Positions 42,618-51,149 of a stretch of 64,000 bases of DNA are shown one piece after another. The position numbers and the translations under genes were made by a program. The stretch is taken from positions 2,542,001-2,606,000 of the forward strand of contig OY761615.1 in the NCBI GenBank assembly GCA_963664845.1. The letters run 5' to 3'. The notes under the pieces were generated by a model, which worked only from the letters and a program-made list of their open reading frames with translations, searched no databases and was not told the origin of the DNA. The stretch is from CAIYTF01 sp963664845 (GTDB lineage: Bacteria > Bacteroidota > Ignavibacteria > Ignavibacteriales > Ignavibacteriaceae). Positions within the stretch are counted from its first letter, which is position 1, and every line of letters begins with the position of its first letter.

Positions 42618-43979
42618 TCAGGACACCGTTTGTAACAACGTTGCGAAGATTTCATTTGCCATCTTAATTACCTTGGCAGAGGCATCATAGGATCGTTGAT
42701 ATTTCAGTATGTTGATCATTTCTTCATCGACCGAAACCCCTGAATAATTGGATTTTTGGCCCTCAAGTTGTTCAATAACCATACCGGTAGACTCAGTTGT
42801 CTGGTCCGCAGATTGAATTGAAGTTGCAATATCATTGATAAACCCGGCATAGGTATCGCCTATGGTCAGTCCATCACTCATTTTTTGGTCTTGTAAATTT
42901 GCAATCTGTGAAGCGATTGTATTGTTTCCGGAAGTTCCGTCTGAGGATGCAGCAATTTTCTTAGGATCGTCTACGATTGCCTTATTGACAGAGAGTACGC
43001 CATCTTTATAACTGTCGAAAAACGCGATGCCGGTCTGCGGGGGGTTATCGATGGTGGAACCTGCCGCATGCAGTTTGTTCACCTGCGTCATAATCTTTGT
43101 AGCAGTGTCGTCAAGTTTTTTTGTCAGTCCCGGCAAAACGGTATTGTAGAGTTGTGAAATGGAGCCAAGTTCACCGCCTTGCAAAGCCATTGAAGTCGAA
43201 CCATCGCTCGTCTTAATTTTTAGCTGCCCATTCTCCTCAACGGATTGGAACTGCATGGCTGAAGCTTTATCGACCGCCATGATACCGCCCATCGAGACTA
43301 TCGCCGTGTTGTCCTTATCGAACGTAACATTGATATTGGCCAATTTACTCAGATCGTTGATAGCTTTGTCACGGGTATCCATTAAATCATTCGGCGTATT
43401 ACCCGTGAGCCTGGCTTCAAATATTTGCGTATTCAACGTCTGTATAGTTTTCAAACTTTCGTTGATAGTCTTTACCGTTGCATCAGCTTCGGCCTTCAGA
43501 TCAGGCTTAATTTGTTGTATGCCCGAATAAATCGATTGCAGTTTACCGGACATTTGCTGCGCCGCCTGGGTTACGTTCTGCCGAAGCGGAAGTGAATCCG
43601 GCGTTACAGCCAACTCACTGAAGGAATTAAAAAACTTATTAATAAGCGAAGAAAGGCCGGAATCGCTGGGTTCATTAATCATGGACTCAACCTGTGAAAG
43701 GTAGCCCGACTGTTTTGTCGCCATCGAGTTTTGGCTGTAGTACTGACGCAGTTGTGAATCAGTAAGATTATCTTTTACCCGTGTAACGTCTTCCATTTTA
43801 ACACCGGAGCCAAGCGAACCGGACATTCTGGTGTCTGGTGTTTGCGTGGTGAGTGATACCCTTTGCCGCGAATAGCTGGTATTGTTGGCATTTGCAATGT
43901 TATGAGAGGTTACCGCCAGCGCCTGCTGATATGCAGCGAGGCCCTGCTGCCCGATATTTAATAATTTGGAAATACTCAT
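42618..43979 (-). CDS. flgK: Flagellar hook-associated protein FlgK
   Basis: Junction protein next to FlgL. 453 aa from ATG 43979 (MSISKLLNIGQQGL), with GGAAGGT eight bases upstream; an earlier ATG in the ORF (44000) adds only seven unlike residues. The N-terminal rod/hook signature TSHNIANANNTSYSRQRV and the C-terminal VSVDEEMINILKYQRSYDAS are diagnostic. It starts one base after the flgN stop. Confidence 0.95.
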   Translation of the reverse strand: MSISKLLNIGQQGLAAYQQALAVTSHNIANANNTSYSRQRVSLTTQTPDTRMSGSLGSGVKMEDVTRVKDNLTDSQLRQYYSQNSMATKQSGYLSQVESMINEPSDSGLSSLINKFFNSFSELAVTPDSLPLRQNVTQAAQQMSGKLQSIYSGIQQIKPDLKAEADATVKTINESLKTIQTLNTQIFEARLTGNTPNDLMDTRDKAINDLSKLANINVTFDKDNTAIVSMGGIMAVDKASAMQFQSVEENGQLKIKTSDGSTSMALQGGELGSISQLYNTVLPGLTKKLDDTATKIMTQVNKLHAAGSTIDNPPQTGIAFFDSYKDGVLSVNKAIVDDPKKIAASSDGTSGNNTIASQIANLQDQKMSDGLTIGDTYAGFINDIATSIQSADQTTESTGMVIEQLEGQKSNYSGVSVDEEMINILKYQRSYDASAKVIKMANEIFATLLQTVS

Positions 43980-43980
43980 G

Positions 43981-44436
43981 TCATACCTTCCGGTCAACAA
44001 TTGCAGTTAAACTTTTTCCCATGAGCGCCTGCATGGTATCAGCATAAAAATTGCGCATGTGTTGCAGAAGGAAGAGATTATTCGAATTCTCTTCAGTCAG
44101 CTCACCAATAATGTTTCGCAGGCTAAGTTCCAGTCCTTCCAGTTTTGCAAGTTCCGCCGGCGGAATTTTGCCCGCCACCATTTTGCTTAGCTTCACTTTT
44201 GTTCTCGCATTGAGATCCGGAAAGTGCGTACGCAGAAATTCGGCAATTACATTGCTGCGTTGTTTTTCGGTTTCCTGCACCAGTGACAACAATTTTTCTT
44301 CTTTATGCATGGTCAGTTCAAACTGTTCATGCCGCGTAGCAATAAGGGCTGTACGTTTATCTTTTGCGTTTTCCAGGAGCTGGCGCAGAAAGGTTAACTG
44401 TTGTGTGTATAAAACAAGAATATTGCGAATATCCAT
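43981..44436 (-). CDS. flgN: FlgN-like chaperone for FlgK/FlgL
   Basis: A 151-aa coiled-coil protein (LVLYTQQLTFLRQLLENAKD, HEQFELTMHKEEKLLSLVQE, NSNNLFLLQHMRNFYADTM) directly upstream of flgK. This pattern and position fit FlgN, the export chaperone that keeps hook-associated proteins unfolded. Sequence similarity to classical FlgN is low, as usual for the family. It overlaps flgJ by one base; no flgM lies next to it. Confidence 0.85.
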   Translation of the reverse strand: MDIRNILVLYTQQLTFLRQLLENAKDKRTALIATRHEQFELTMHKEEKLLSLVQETEKQRSNVIAEFLRTHFPDLNARTKVKLSKMVAGKIPPAELAKLEGLELSLRNIIGELTEENSNNLFLLQHMRNFYADTMQALMGKSLTAIVDRKV

Positions 44437-45257
44437 TATGTCTCCAAAGTCTTTAAGTACCCCATCACCCGTGTGACGTAGGTTTTTGTTTCTTCAAAGG
44501 GGGGAACCCCTTTATATTTATCAACATTTCCGGGACCCGCGTTATAGGCTGCCAGCGCGAGTTTTATGTCACCGTTATATTTGCTTAACATTTGAGAAAT
44601 ATATTGCGAGCCACCCATGATGTTATCCTTTGGGTTAAACGAATTGCGGACACCCATATTTGAGGCCGTGCCGTCCATCAACTGCATCAAACCTTTTGCC
44701 CCTGCTTTTGAAACCGCTTTCTCATTTCCGGCAGACTCAGCAAGAATGATCGCTTTAATAAGATTTTTATTGACGCCGTATTTTTGTGAAGCTTCTTCGG
44801 TAATGTTGTCAAACTTTTCCAACCGCTGCATTGAGGACATTGAAGGCGTAACTACCGGGATGTTCTGTATCTGCTTCCGCAATGCGGGAGAGAGTGGTGA
44901 GCCCGGGAAGCTCTTATTTTTATATTCGGCCGGTAAGTCTTCACCGGTTATTTGCTTATAGATTTTTTCTGCTATGCCAAGGCTGCTTGATTTGGACATC
45001 ATGGCAGCAAGATTGTTTTGGAAAAGGGAGTCGTACATATCGGAACCGTTACCGCTTCCGCCGCCACCCTCACCGTCGTCAGCACCTCCCAACAAACCGC
45101 CGGTATTTGATGTCATCGATTTTAACATCATTCCGGTAAGTACGGTTTCAAAGTCCTTGGCGGCCTTGGCTGTCTGAGCTTTTTTCTCAGGAGTCATTGC
45201 CTCAGCCTTGGTGAGGTGTTTATCCGGGTTAGTTATTTTAAGTTGAACGTCATCCAT
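44436..45257 (-). CDS. flgJ: FlgJ-like rod protein fused to a lytic transglycosylase
   Basis: 273 aa. Residues about 25-105 form the rod-binding domain (AKDFETVLTGMMLKSMT, MYDSLFQNNLAAMMSKS, GIAEKIYKQI). A linker follows, then a soluble lytic transglycosylase domain: YGVNKNLIKAIILAESAGNE with catalytic Glu174, GAKGLMQLMDGTA, and ALAAYNAGPGNVDKYKG. Enteric FlgJ has a glucosaminidase in that position instead, so this is a domain swap. The enzyme would open peptidoglycan for the rod. Confidence 0.93.
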   Translation of the reverse strand: MDDVQLKITNPDKHLTKAEAMTPEKKAQTAKAAKDFETVLTGMMLKSMTSNTGGLLGGADDGEGGGGSGNGSDMYDSLFQNNLAAMMSKSSSLGIAEKIYKQITGEDLPAEYKNKSFPGSPLSPALRKQIQNIPVVTPSMSSMQRLEKFDNITEEASQKYGVNKNLIKAIILAESAGNEKAVSKAGAKGLMQLMDGTASNMGVRNSFNPKDNIMGGSQYISQMLSKYNGDIKLALAAYNAGPGNVDKYKGVPPFEETKTYVTRVMGYLKTLET

Positions 45258-45267
45258 TGGGCATTGC

Positions 45268-46365
45268 TTACATGATTACTAATTCTGCTACGAGTGCACC
45301 AGCTTCTTTCAGTGCCTGGAAGATGGCAATGATGTCGCGTGGCGAGACTCTCAGTGAATTTAGAGCTGCCGCCACTTCCTGAACATTACTTGCGCCTTTG
45401 ATCGATATGGCTGAAGTGCTGTCTTCAACTTCTACCTGAGGCACAAGATTATTGAACAATACAGTTTTACCTTGCGAAAAAGCTTCGGGTTGTGAGACTT
45501 GCGGATTCGAATGAATACTGATCCGTAAATTTCCGTGCGAGATGGTTACCGGTAATATTCTTACATTTGAGCCTGCGACCACGGTACCGGTGCGCTCATT
45601 AAGCACCACCTTAGCAATTGCATCTGTTATTACACTGATACTTTCAATATCCGCGAGGAATGCGGTCAAATTATTTTGCTTGTCAGCAGGAATGCGAACA
45701 CGTACCTCTGAAGCATCCACTGCCATAGCAAGTGAGTCGTTATATTTCTGATTAATAGCCTGAGTAATGTTGTTTGCAGACGTAAAATCCGGTCTGCGAA
45801 GAAGAATAGATATATCGGATGATGATTGCACCATGCTATTGGGAAGTTCCTGCTGCATTGTGCCACCGCTCGGTATTCTGCCAGTCAAAGCGTGATTTTT
45901 CGAAACACGGCCTCCGCTTGCGGTATTAATATCATACCCACCCACCGATACCGGTCCTTGGCTGATTCCATATACAGTTCCATCTTTGCCTGACAAAGGG
46001 GACATAAGGAGCGTTCCGCCCATAAGGCTTGTTGCATCGCCCATTGAAGAAACCGTTACATCAAACTCTGAGCCTATTTTTAAATAGTTGTTTACGGAGG
46101 CTGTTATCATCACCGCACCAACGTTTCTGGTCCGGAGGTTCACATCGGGGACCGTGATACCAAAACGTTTCAACATACTTGCGACTGATTGCACCGTAAA
46201 GGTTGAGCGGTAACTGTCACCGCTGCCGGCCAAACCGACCACCAGACCATACCCGATAAGCTGTTCCGATTGCACGCCCCGGAAATAGGCAACATCCTTC
46301 AATCGCTGAGGGAATGCCTGCAGGGAGAGCAGGAAAAGCAACAGTATAGCAATCTTTACCTTCAT
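45268..46365 (-). CDS. flgI: Flagellar P-ring protein FlgI
   Basis: Periplasmic P-ring of the basal body. 365 aa from ATG 46365 with a signal peptide (MKVKIAILLLFLLSLQAFPQ); the longer frame to 46440 overlaps flgH and lacks sense. Diagnostic segments: RLKDVAYFRGVQSEQLIGYG, LVVGLAGSGDSYRSTFTVQS and NNLVPQVEVEDSTSAISI. It follows flgH with 10 bp. Confidence 0.95.
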   Translation of the reverse strand: MKVKIAILLLFLLSLQAFPQRLKDVAYFRGVQSEQLIGYGLVVGLAGSGDSYRSTFTVQSVASMLKRFGITVPDVNLRTRNVGAVMITASVNNYLKIGSEFDVTVSSMGDATSLMGGTLLMSPLSGKDGTVYGISQGPVSVGGYDINTASGGRVSKNHALTGRIPSGGTMQQELPNSMVQSSSDISILLRRPDFTSANNITQAINQKYNDSLAMAVDASEVRVRIPADKQNNLTAFLADIESISVITDAIAKVVLNERTGTVVAGSNVRILPVTISHGNLRISIHSNPQVSQPEAFSQGKTVLFNNLVPQVEVEDSTSAISIKGASNVQEVAAALNSLRVSPRDIIAIFQALKEAGALVAELVIM

Positions 46366-46375
46366 TGTTTTCACC

Positions 46376-46957
46376 TTAGAATAACCAGTGTGCAAGTTTA
46401 GTGAGCCAGCCCGGGTTTTGTGCCCGCTGGATGAGCCCATTGCCTTCGAAAAGAATTACCGCATCGGATATATTATAGGAAAGCACTGCGTTGTCAGCGG
46501 AAATATCAGAAGTACGGACTATCCCGCTGATGGAGATGAGTTGCTCTTCACCATTAATAACAATTTTCCTGCTTCCTTTTATTCTGAGATTGCCATTAGC
46601 CAGGACAGAATCGATGGTCGCGCTAATTTTAGCGGTCACTTGTCCTGATGAGGAAGTGGAGCCTTTTCCGCTGAACTCATTGCTGGTTCCGATAGTAACG
46701 CCGCCTTTGCTTGAGGGAGTGAGCCCAGACTGCACGGTGAAATTGCCGCCAATATCGCTTGATCTGCCGGCTTGGGTGGCTGCCTGGTTTGAGGCGTTTG
46801 AAGACTCAACTACAAAAATGGTAATCGCATCGCCAATGCGCGATGCTTTATAGTCGGAAAAAAGTGATGCAGTAGCGTTTCTGCGCATATCCTGAGCCAT
46901 CAGCGCTCCAGTGAGGAGCAGCGATACCAACGAGATGTGTAAAATGGTTTTTGTCAT
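46376..46957 (-). CDS. flgH: Flagellar L-ring protein FlgH
   Basis: Outer-membrane L-ring. 193 aa: signal peptide ISLVSLLLTGALMAQD, then ASLFSDYKASRIGDAITIFV, GSTSSSGQVTAKISATIDSV and NGNLRIKGSRKIVINGEEQL. Canonical FlgH is a lipoprotein; here no Cys stands at the cleavage site, so it may be a non-lipidated version. It lies between flgA and flgI. Confidence 0.95.
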   Translation of the reverse strand: MTKTILHISLVSLLLTGALMAQDMRRNATASLFSDYKASRIGDAITIFVVESSNASNQAATQAGRSSDIGGNFTVQSGLTPSSKGGVTIGTSNEFSGKGSTSSSGQVTAKISATIDSVLANGNLRIKGSRKIVINGEEQLISISGIVRTSDISADNAVLSYNISDAVILFEGNGLIQRAQNPGWLTKLAHWLF

Positions 46958-47010
46958 ATTTATAAGTGCTATTCAAGTTTTCAATAGTATAGCAATAATT
47001 GTTCCAACAA

Positions 47011-47739
47011 TTATTCCATAATTCGAGCGGTTTCTGCGGTCTCAATTTTGGCCCGGAATACCTTCTTATCCCTTGTAGTTACGTGGATTATCTCACCTTT
47101 TAGTCCGTCATCGCGTGAAATACAGTCAAAAGATACAGTTACGCCTCCGCGGGTCAGATAGCAGGTAACGGGGTCACCGTGCTTAATCAGTGCTCTTTCT
47201 CTGACCATTTGGTCAGTGAGGCAAGCTCCCGATTTAATGTACATTTTGGCCCGGAAATGCGATAATTCATCCGGGTTGGCCAGCAGTTTGCCCCGGGGAA
47301 TCGTTGCATCCACATCTTTTTGCTCAAAATCAGCGGCTTGCAGTTCAGCATTCACCTTAATATCACGGACTGCAACCAGAGCAGCTTTCGAAAGTTTCAG
47401 CCTGACGGTCAAAACCGTCTTCACAAATCCGCCGGAACTGCTTGTTATTACAGGCACATAGGCAAAACTGCCGTTTATTACACAATTTCTCTTCCGGTCT
47501 AGCGAATAACGGTCAAGTGACTCATTTCGGCCATTTGGCTGTATTTCGACCACTGCCCACTGTGAATAACTTTTTAATTGTTCTTTCAGGTATGAATACA
47601 ACTCGGCCTCAAATTTTCCATTTGAGGCCTGTAAATGTTGTTGGACTTTTTTTTCTCCGCTTCCGGAGGCAGAGGCAATTATCGGCGGGAAGAGAACAAA
47701 AAAGGCGAATAAAAACGCAAAATACGAAACATTTGTCAT
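47011..47739 (-). CDS. flgA: Flagellar P-ring assembly chaperone FlgA
   Basis: A periplasmic chaperone for FlgI. 242 aa with a signal peptide (FAFLFAFFVLFPPIIASASG) and a C-terminal SAF-like domain: AVRDIKVNAELQAADFEQKD, then CLTDQMVRERALIKHGDPVT, and the terminal GLKGEIIHVTTRDKKVFRAK. Its place between flgG and flgH fits. The protein is divergent in its N-terminal half. Confidence 0.88.
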   Translation of the reverse strand: MTNVSYFAFLFAFFVLFPPIIASASGSGEKKVQQHLQASNGKFEAELYSYLKEQLKSYSQWAVVEIQPNGRNESLDRYSLDRKRNCVINGSFAYVPVITSSSGGFVKTVLTVRLKLSKAALVAVRDIKVNAELQAADFEQKDVDATIPRGKLLANPDELSHFRAKMYIKSGACLTDQMVRERALIKHGDPVTCYLTRGGVTVSFDCISRDDGLKGEIIHVTTRDKKVFRAKIETAETARIME

Positions 47740-47758
47740 GCTGCTCAGTTAAGGATTA

Positions 47759-48556
47759 TCAGCGTTTAAGATTATTGGCCATTTCCATCATATCCTCCAC
47801 CGTTTTTACGGTTTTGGAGTTTATCTCATAGGCACGCTGGGCTGTTATCATCGCCACCATTTCTTCAACGATATCGACGTTGGATGACTCAGAAAAGCCC
47901 TGATGAACTTCTGCGAAACCGTTTGAACCCGGAGTTCCCAGGATTGGCTGCCCCGAAGCTTCAGTTTCACCAAATAAGTTGCTGCCAAGCGCCAGCAAAC
48001 CTGCGGGGTTCACGAACTTCACCAGTTCGATCCGGCCGGCTTCAACCGTTTCACCGCTTGTTTCGGTTAATGAGATCGTACCATCTTTTGCAACTTGCAC
48101 GGCAGAAGTATCACTGCTCACCTTAATGCCCGGCTCAAGAATATACCCACCGGCCGTGACAATTGTTCCTTCGGAAGAAACTTTGAAGGCACCATCACGC
48201 GTATAATTCATTGTCCCATCGGCTTTTCGTATCTGGAAAAAGCCTTCACCCTGTAGTGCAAGGTCCATTTGACTGCCGGATGGCTGCAAATCTCCCTGAG
48301 TGAACATTTTCTGGGTTGAAGAAAGCTGGACACCATTTCCCACCTGAACCTTCATGGCAGTTTTTTCGGTAATACCCGGCAGTTCCGAATTCAATGGGTT
48401 TGCAGAGACTTCCTGGTACATCAAGTCCTCAAATTCGGCCCGGTTTTTCTTAAACGAATTGGTGTTGAGGTTGGCAATATTGTTTGCTACAACCTGGATA
48501 TTAACCTGTTGTGCGTACATTCCGGATGCTGCAGTTCGCAGTGCTCTTGTTGGCAT
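47759..48556 (-). CDS. flgG: Distal rod protein FlgG
   Basis: 265 aa. The N-terminal rod signature RTAASGMYAQQVNIQVVANN, then NIANLNTNSFKKNRAEF, FMTQ-like region (LDLALQGEGFFQIRKADGTM) and the C-terminal SNVDIVEEMVAMITAQRAYE are characteristic. It directly follows flgF with 17 bp. Confidence 0.95.
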   Translation of the reverse strand: MPTRALRTAASGMYAQQVNIQVVANNIANLNTNSFKKNRAEFEDLMYQEVSANPLNSELPGITEKTAMKVQVGNGVQLSSTQKMFTQGDLQPSGSQMDLALQGEGFFQIRKADGTMNYTRDGAFKVSSEGTIVTAGGYILEPGIKVSSDTSAVQVAKDGTISLTETSGETVEAGRIELVKFVNPAGLLALGSNLFGETEASGQPILGTPGSNGFAEVHQGFSESSNVDIVEEMVAMITAQRAYEINSKTVKTVEDMMEMANNLKR

Positions 48557-48573
48557 TTCAAAATACTCCTATC

Positions 48574-49281
48574 TTAAACTTTTCCTACTTCAGCAGCTTT
48601 GGCTAAGCTCTGGTCAAAAAAACCAATGATTTTTTGTGCTGCTTCATAATCTTTATTTAGCGTGATCATAGATTCCATTTCCATGACAATACTCACATTC
48701 GACTCTTCAACATAACCTTGCGTAAATTTGTAACTCCCTGGCTCAGCAGGGGTGATAGTCCCGTCTTCAAATGCGAAATCCTGTGCATTGTTGCGCAACA
48801 GATTCTGCTGGCTGGTGATTTTTCCCATCCTGAATCTGTCCACATAGGTTTCGCCCATTTTAATTTCACCTTCTTTTGAAATGCCGATAATCTGATCTTT
48901 ATTCAACAGTGTTTCATAAAGATTGATATCACCCTTCTCACCCTGTACACGGGCGTGATTAGCGGTTTCCAAAAAGCCATCAACAGAAATTGAAAAACGG
49001 CCGTCGCGGGTCATGTGGAGTCCGCTGTCATCTTTAACGACAAAGAGAGCGGATCCTTCAATGGCAACATCAAGCGCGTTGTTCGTTGCAATGGAGTTGC
49101 CTTCGGAAAAATCGGTTAACTGCTTGAATCCAGCTCCTTTGTCGCGGGTCATAAGTTCCGAAAACGGGAGTTCACGCTTATAACCGACTGTTCCAATGTT
49201 CGCCAAATTGTTGGCAACTATTTCCGTATTCTTCATCTTGAACTCAAGATTACGGGCTGCCTGATAAATTGCCTTAACCAT
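48574..49281 (-). CDS. flgF: Proximal rod protein FlgF
   Basis: 235 aa from ATG 49281 (MVKAIYQAARN); a longer frame to 49311 overlaps the small upstream gene. NTEIVANNLANIGTVGYKRE and SNVSIVMEMESMITLNKDYE bracket a rod-hook protein; it is shorter than FlgG and lies just upstream of it, so FlgF is the best name. A generic FlgG-like protein remains possible. Confidence 0.88.
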   Translation of the reverse strand: MVKAIYQAARNLEFKMKNTEIVANNLANIGTVGYKRELPFSELMTRDKGAGFKQLTDFSEGNSIATNNALDVAIEGSALFVVKDDSGLHMTRDGRFSISVDGFLETANHARVQGEKGDINLYETLLNKDQIIGISKEGEIKMGETYVDRFRMGKITSQQNLLRNNAQDFAFEDGTITPAEPGSYKFTQGYVEESNVSIVMEMESMITLNKDYEAAQKIIGFFDQSLAKAAEVGKV

Positions 49282-49504
49282 TGTCCGTTTCCTTTGCCGA
49301 TGTTTCATCACTTAGTGAATTAGTCACCGCTTGATTAAATTGTTCAAGCTCTGAGTTATCCTTTGGCGTAAACAGACTCACCAGTGAGTCTTTGAGAAAT
49401 GGTGAATCTTCACGAATGGCTCCGACAGATTCCGCATAGCTGATAAATTTTATTGCTGCATCGCTCAGGCTTACCGCCTCATTGCGCTTTTGATAACTTA
49501 ACAT
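49274..49504 (-). CDS. Small protein of unknown function in the flagellar operon
   Basis: 76 aa from ATG 49504, two bases after the upstream stop; its end overlaps the flgF start by eight bases. It is acidic and helical with SDAAIKFISYAESVGAIRED. No signal peptide or family is recognised. Tight packing between the hook-length-like gene and flgF suggests a real, co-translated flagellar accessory. Confidence 0.65.
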   Translation of the reverse strand: MLSYQKRNEAVSLSDAAIKFISYAESVGAIREDSPFLKDSLVSLFTPKDNSELEQFNQAVTNSLSDETSAKETDNG

Positions 49505-49506
49505 CA

Positions 49507-50652
49507 CTAGACCTTACAATTAACCGATGAAAGAATGGGTGCAGATGACTTCGCATCCGTATAATAATCTTTTAAGAGTACTGATATTTCATATCCTTGC
49601 CGGTTAAGTTGTCCGGTCAAGCGGTCAATTATACCAGATGCCAGCATCCATTTTTTTGAAAAGCAAACCAGGCGGGCCACTTTTTTCTCCAGAGAGCCGC
49701 GCAGTTGCATGAAAGAATTCCCGGCATTTTTTTGCAGGTCACAAGAGATAAGCAGCCTACCGTCGGGGGTTTCCATTGCGTGATTAAAAACCGAGAGGAC
49801 GAGTTCATCGTCGACGCGTGAAATAATAAAATCAGGGAAAACACCGAACCTGTTATAGACAGCTTTTTGAATAATATATTCAGTCAGCAGCGAGGCTATT
49901 TCCTTTGCCTGTTTTTGTTCTGTATAGGTGGAAGCTCCCGCCATCATCTTCCCCGGCCCATCAAGAAAGAAAACCAGATCAACGGCTTTTCTGTTGAAAT
50001 TGCCGTTCTTAGTCAGGGGAGAAAGGAAAGCTGCTTCAAGTGCCGGGTTTAAAAAAGTATGAGAAGGTGTTTTTAAGGAAGCAACTATTTTCTCGAATAG
50101 TTTTTCGATGATTGCTTCAATTGAATCTCTGAACAAATGCTTTGCTTCAGATTTGAATTCTTTCACTTCCGTGGAACCGGCAAAATAGAGACCTGCGAGC
50201 AATGCGGCCTGAATATCATCGAGTTTTGTGTTCCCGTCAAGTGTTTCAATAAGACGCTCCAGCTTGGCTTTCAGCAACGGTTTCTTTGTCCGCAGCAAAA
50301 TTTCCATCACCAGTTTCGATTCTTTTGTTTGATTTATTCCCAGTTTCTGAAGCAAAACGGTGAGTCCGCCGAGTGCACTCTGTTTTTGGTTTAGCAGTCC
50401 ATCGGCCTGAAGCGTAAATGGGTTGGTGGAAATAACTTTCGCAAGAAATTCCTCATCGAGGTTTGCACCAAAAGGCAGAGACGACTGGAACACGGTTCCG
50501 TCTACCAGCAATTTATAGTTCCCGTTTAGTTTTTCAAGCACCTTAACCAATACCAAAGAATTGTCCGCGGGCATCTTTGCGCCACTGAACGCTGTATTGG
50601 AAGTGTTGGAAACTTGTCCCAAAACGGGTTGCTGAACTGCCTGGATCATCAT
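49507..50652 (-). CDS. FliK-like flagellar hook-length control protein (tentative)
   Basis: A 381-aa protein. The N-terminal 75 residues have the beta-rich pattern VLVKVLEKLNGNYKLLVDG then FLAKVISTNPFTLQADG found at the start of many FliK-like proteins; the C-terminal 120 residues are alpha/beta (LISCDLQKNAGNSFMQLRGS). The position among rod and hook genes fits a FliK role, but the classical C-terminal FliK domain is not obvious. It overlaps its upstream neighbour by four bases (ATGA). Confidence 0.5.
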   Translation of the reverse strand: MMIQAVQQPVLGQVSNTSNTAFSGAKMPADNSLVLVKVLEKLNGNYKLLVDGTVFQSSLPFGANLDEEFLAKVISTNPFTLQADGLLNQKQSALGGLTVLLQKLGINQTKESKLVMEILLRTKKPLLKAKLERLIETLDGNTKLDDIQAALLAGLYFAGSTEVKEFKSEAKHLFRDSIEAIIEKLFEKIVASLKTPSHTFLNPALEAAFLSPLTKNGNFNRKAVDLVFFLDGPGKMMAGASTYTEQKQAKEIASLLTEYIIQKAVYNRFGVFPDFIISRVDDELVLSVFNHAMETPDGRLLISCDLQKNAGNSFMQLRGSLEKKVARLVCFSKKWMLASGIIDRLTGQLNRQGYEISVLLKDYYTDAKSSAPILSSVNCKV

Positions 50653-51149
50653 GATTTAGATGACATCTCCTGCAGTTTCCATGCAAGTTCAAGTTCTCCG
50701 GCGCCAACATTTAATTTACGTGCCTGCGAGGTTAATTCTTCTCTGGTTCGTAAAAGCTGTAACTGGCATCCAACCATCGAACGCACTCTTCTGCTTTCCG
50801 AATAACGATTTGTTTTAAGAGCGAAGGAATTATCGGTTCTCTTATGCGGCTTTGGTTGTTTGCTTTCTTCGGTGCGGCGTTTAATCCGGTAAACTCCAAA
50901 ACCAACGGCAAGGAGGATTTGTGAACCGACAAACAGTGTATAAAAAACGGATTGGGGGATAGGAGGTTTCTGAGCGGTTGCCTCTTCTGAAAACCCCGCG
51001 TTATTAGTCGATTTGAGGGGTTCCTGTTCTTTTTGTTTTGCTCTGGCAATTTCTTCTTTAACCAAACGGCTAACAACCACAGAATCCTGCTGTGCATAGG
51101 CTGATGTAAATAACAGGCTGACAAACACGACAAATAGAAATTTTTTCAT
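50649..51149 (-). CDS. Membrane protein with C-terminal HTH-like segment, flagellar operon
   Basis: 166 aa: signal peptide FLFVVFVSLLFTSAYAQ, a periplasmic stretch, then a transmembrane helix at about residues 69-86 (YTLFVGSQILLAVGFGVY), and a basic cytoplasmic tail. The tail ends REELTSQARKLNVGAGELEL, which looks like the short helix-turn-helix found at the end of DUF2802/DUF6115-type flagellar-operon proteins. The topology is also like FliO. Function unknown. Its start shares one base with the upstream stop (TAATG). Confidence 0.6.
   Translation of the reverse strand: MKKFLFVVFVSLLFTSAYAQQDSVVVSRLVKEEIARAKQKEQEPLKSTNNAGFSEEATAQKPPIPQSVFYTLFVGSQILLAVGFGVYRIKRRTEESKQPKPHKRTDNSFALKTNRYSESRRVRSMVGCQLQLLRTREELTSQARKLNVGAGELELAWKLQEMSSKS

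Noticed and set aside
46848..47045. 65-codon minus-strand frame between flgA and flgH
   Set aside because: Overlaps both real genes and has no resemblance to a known protein.
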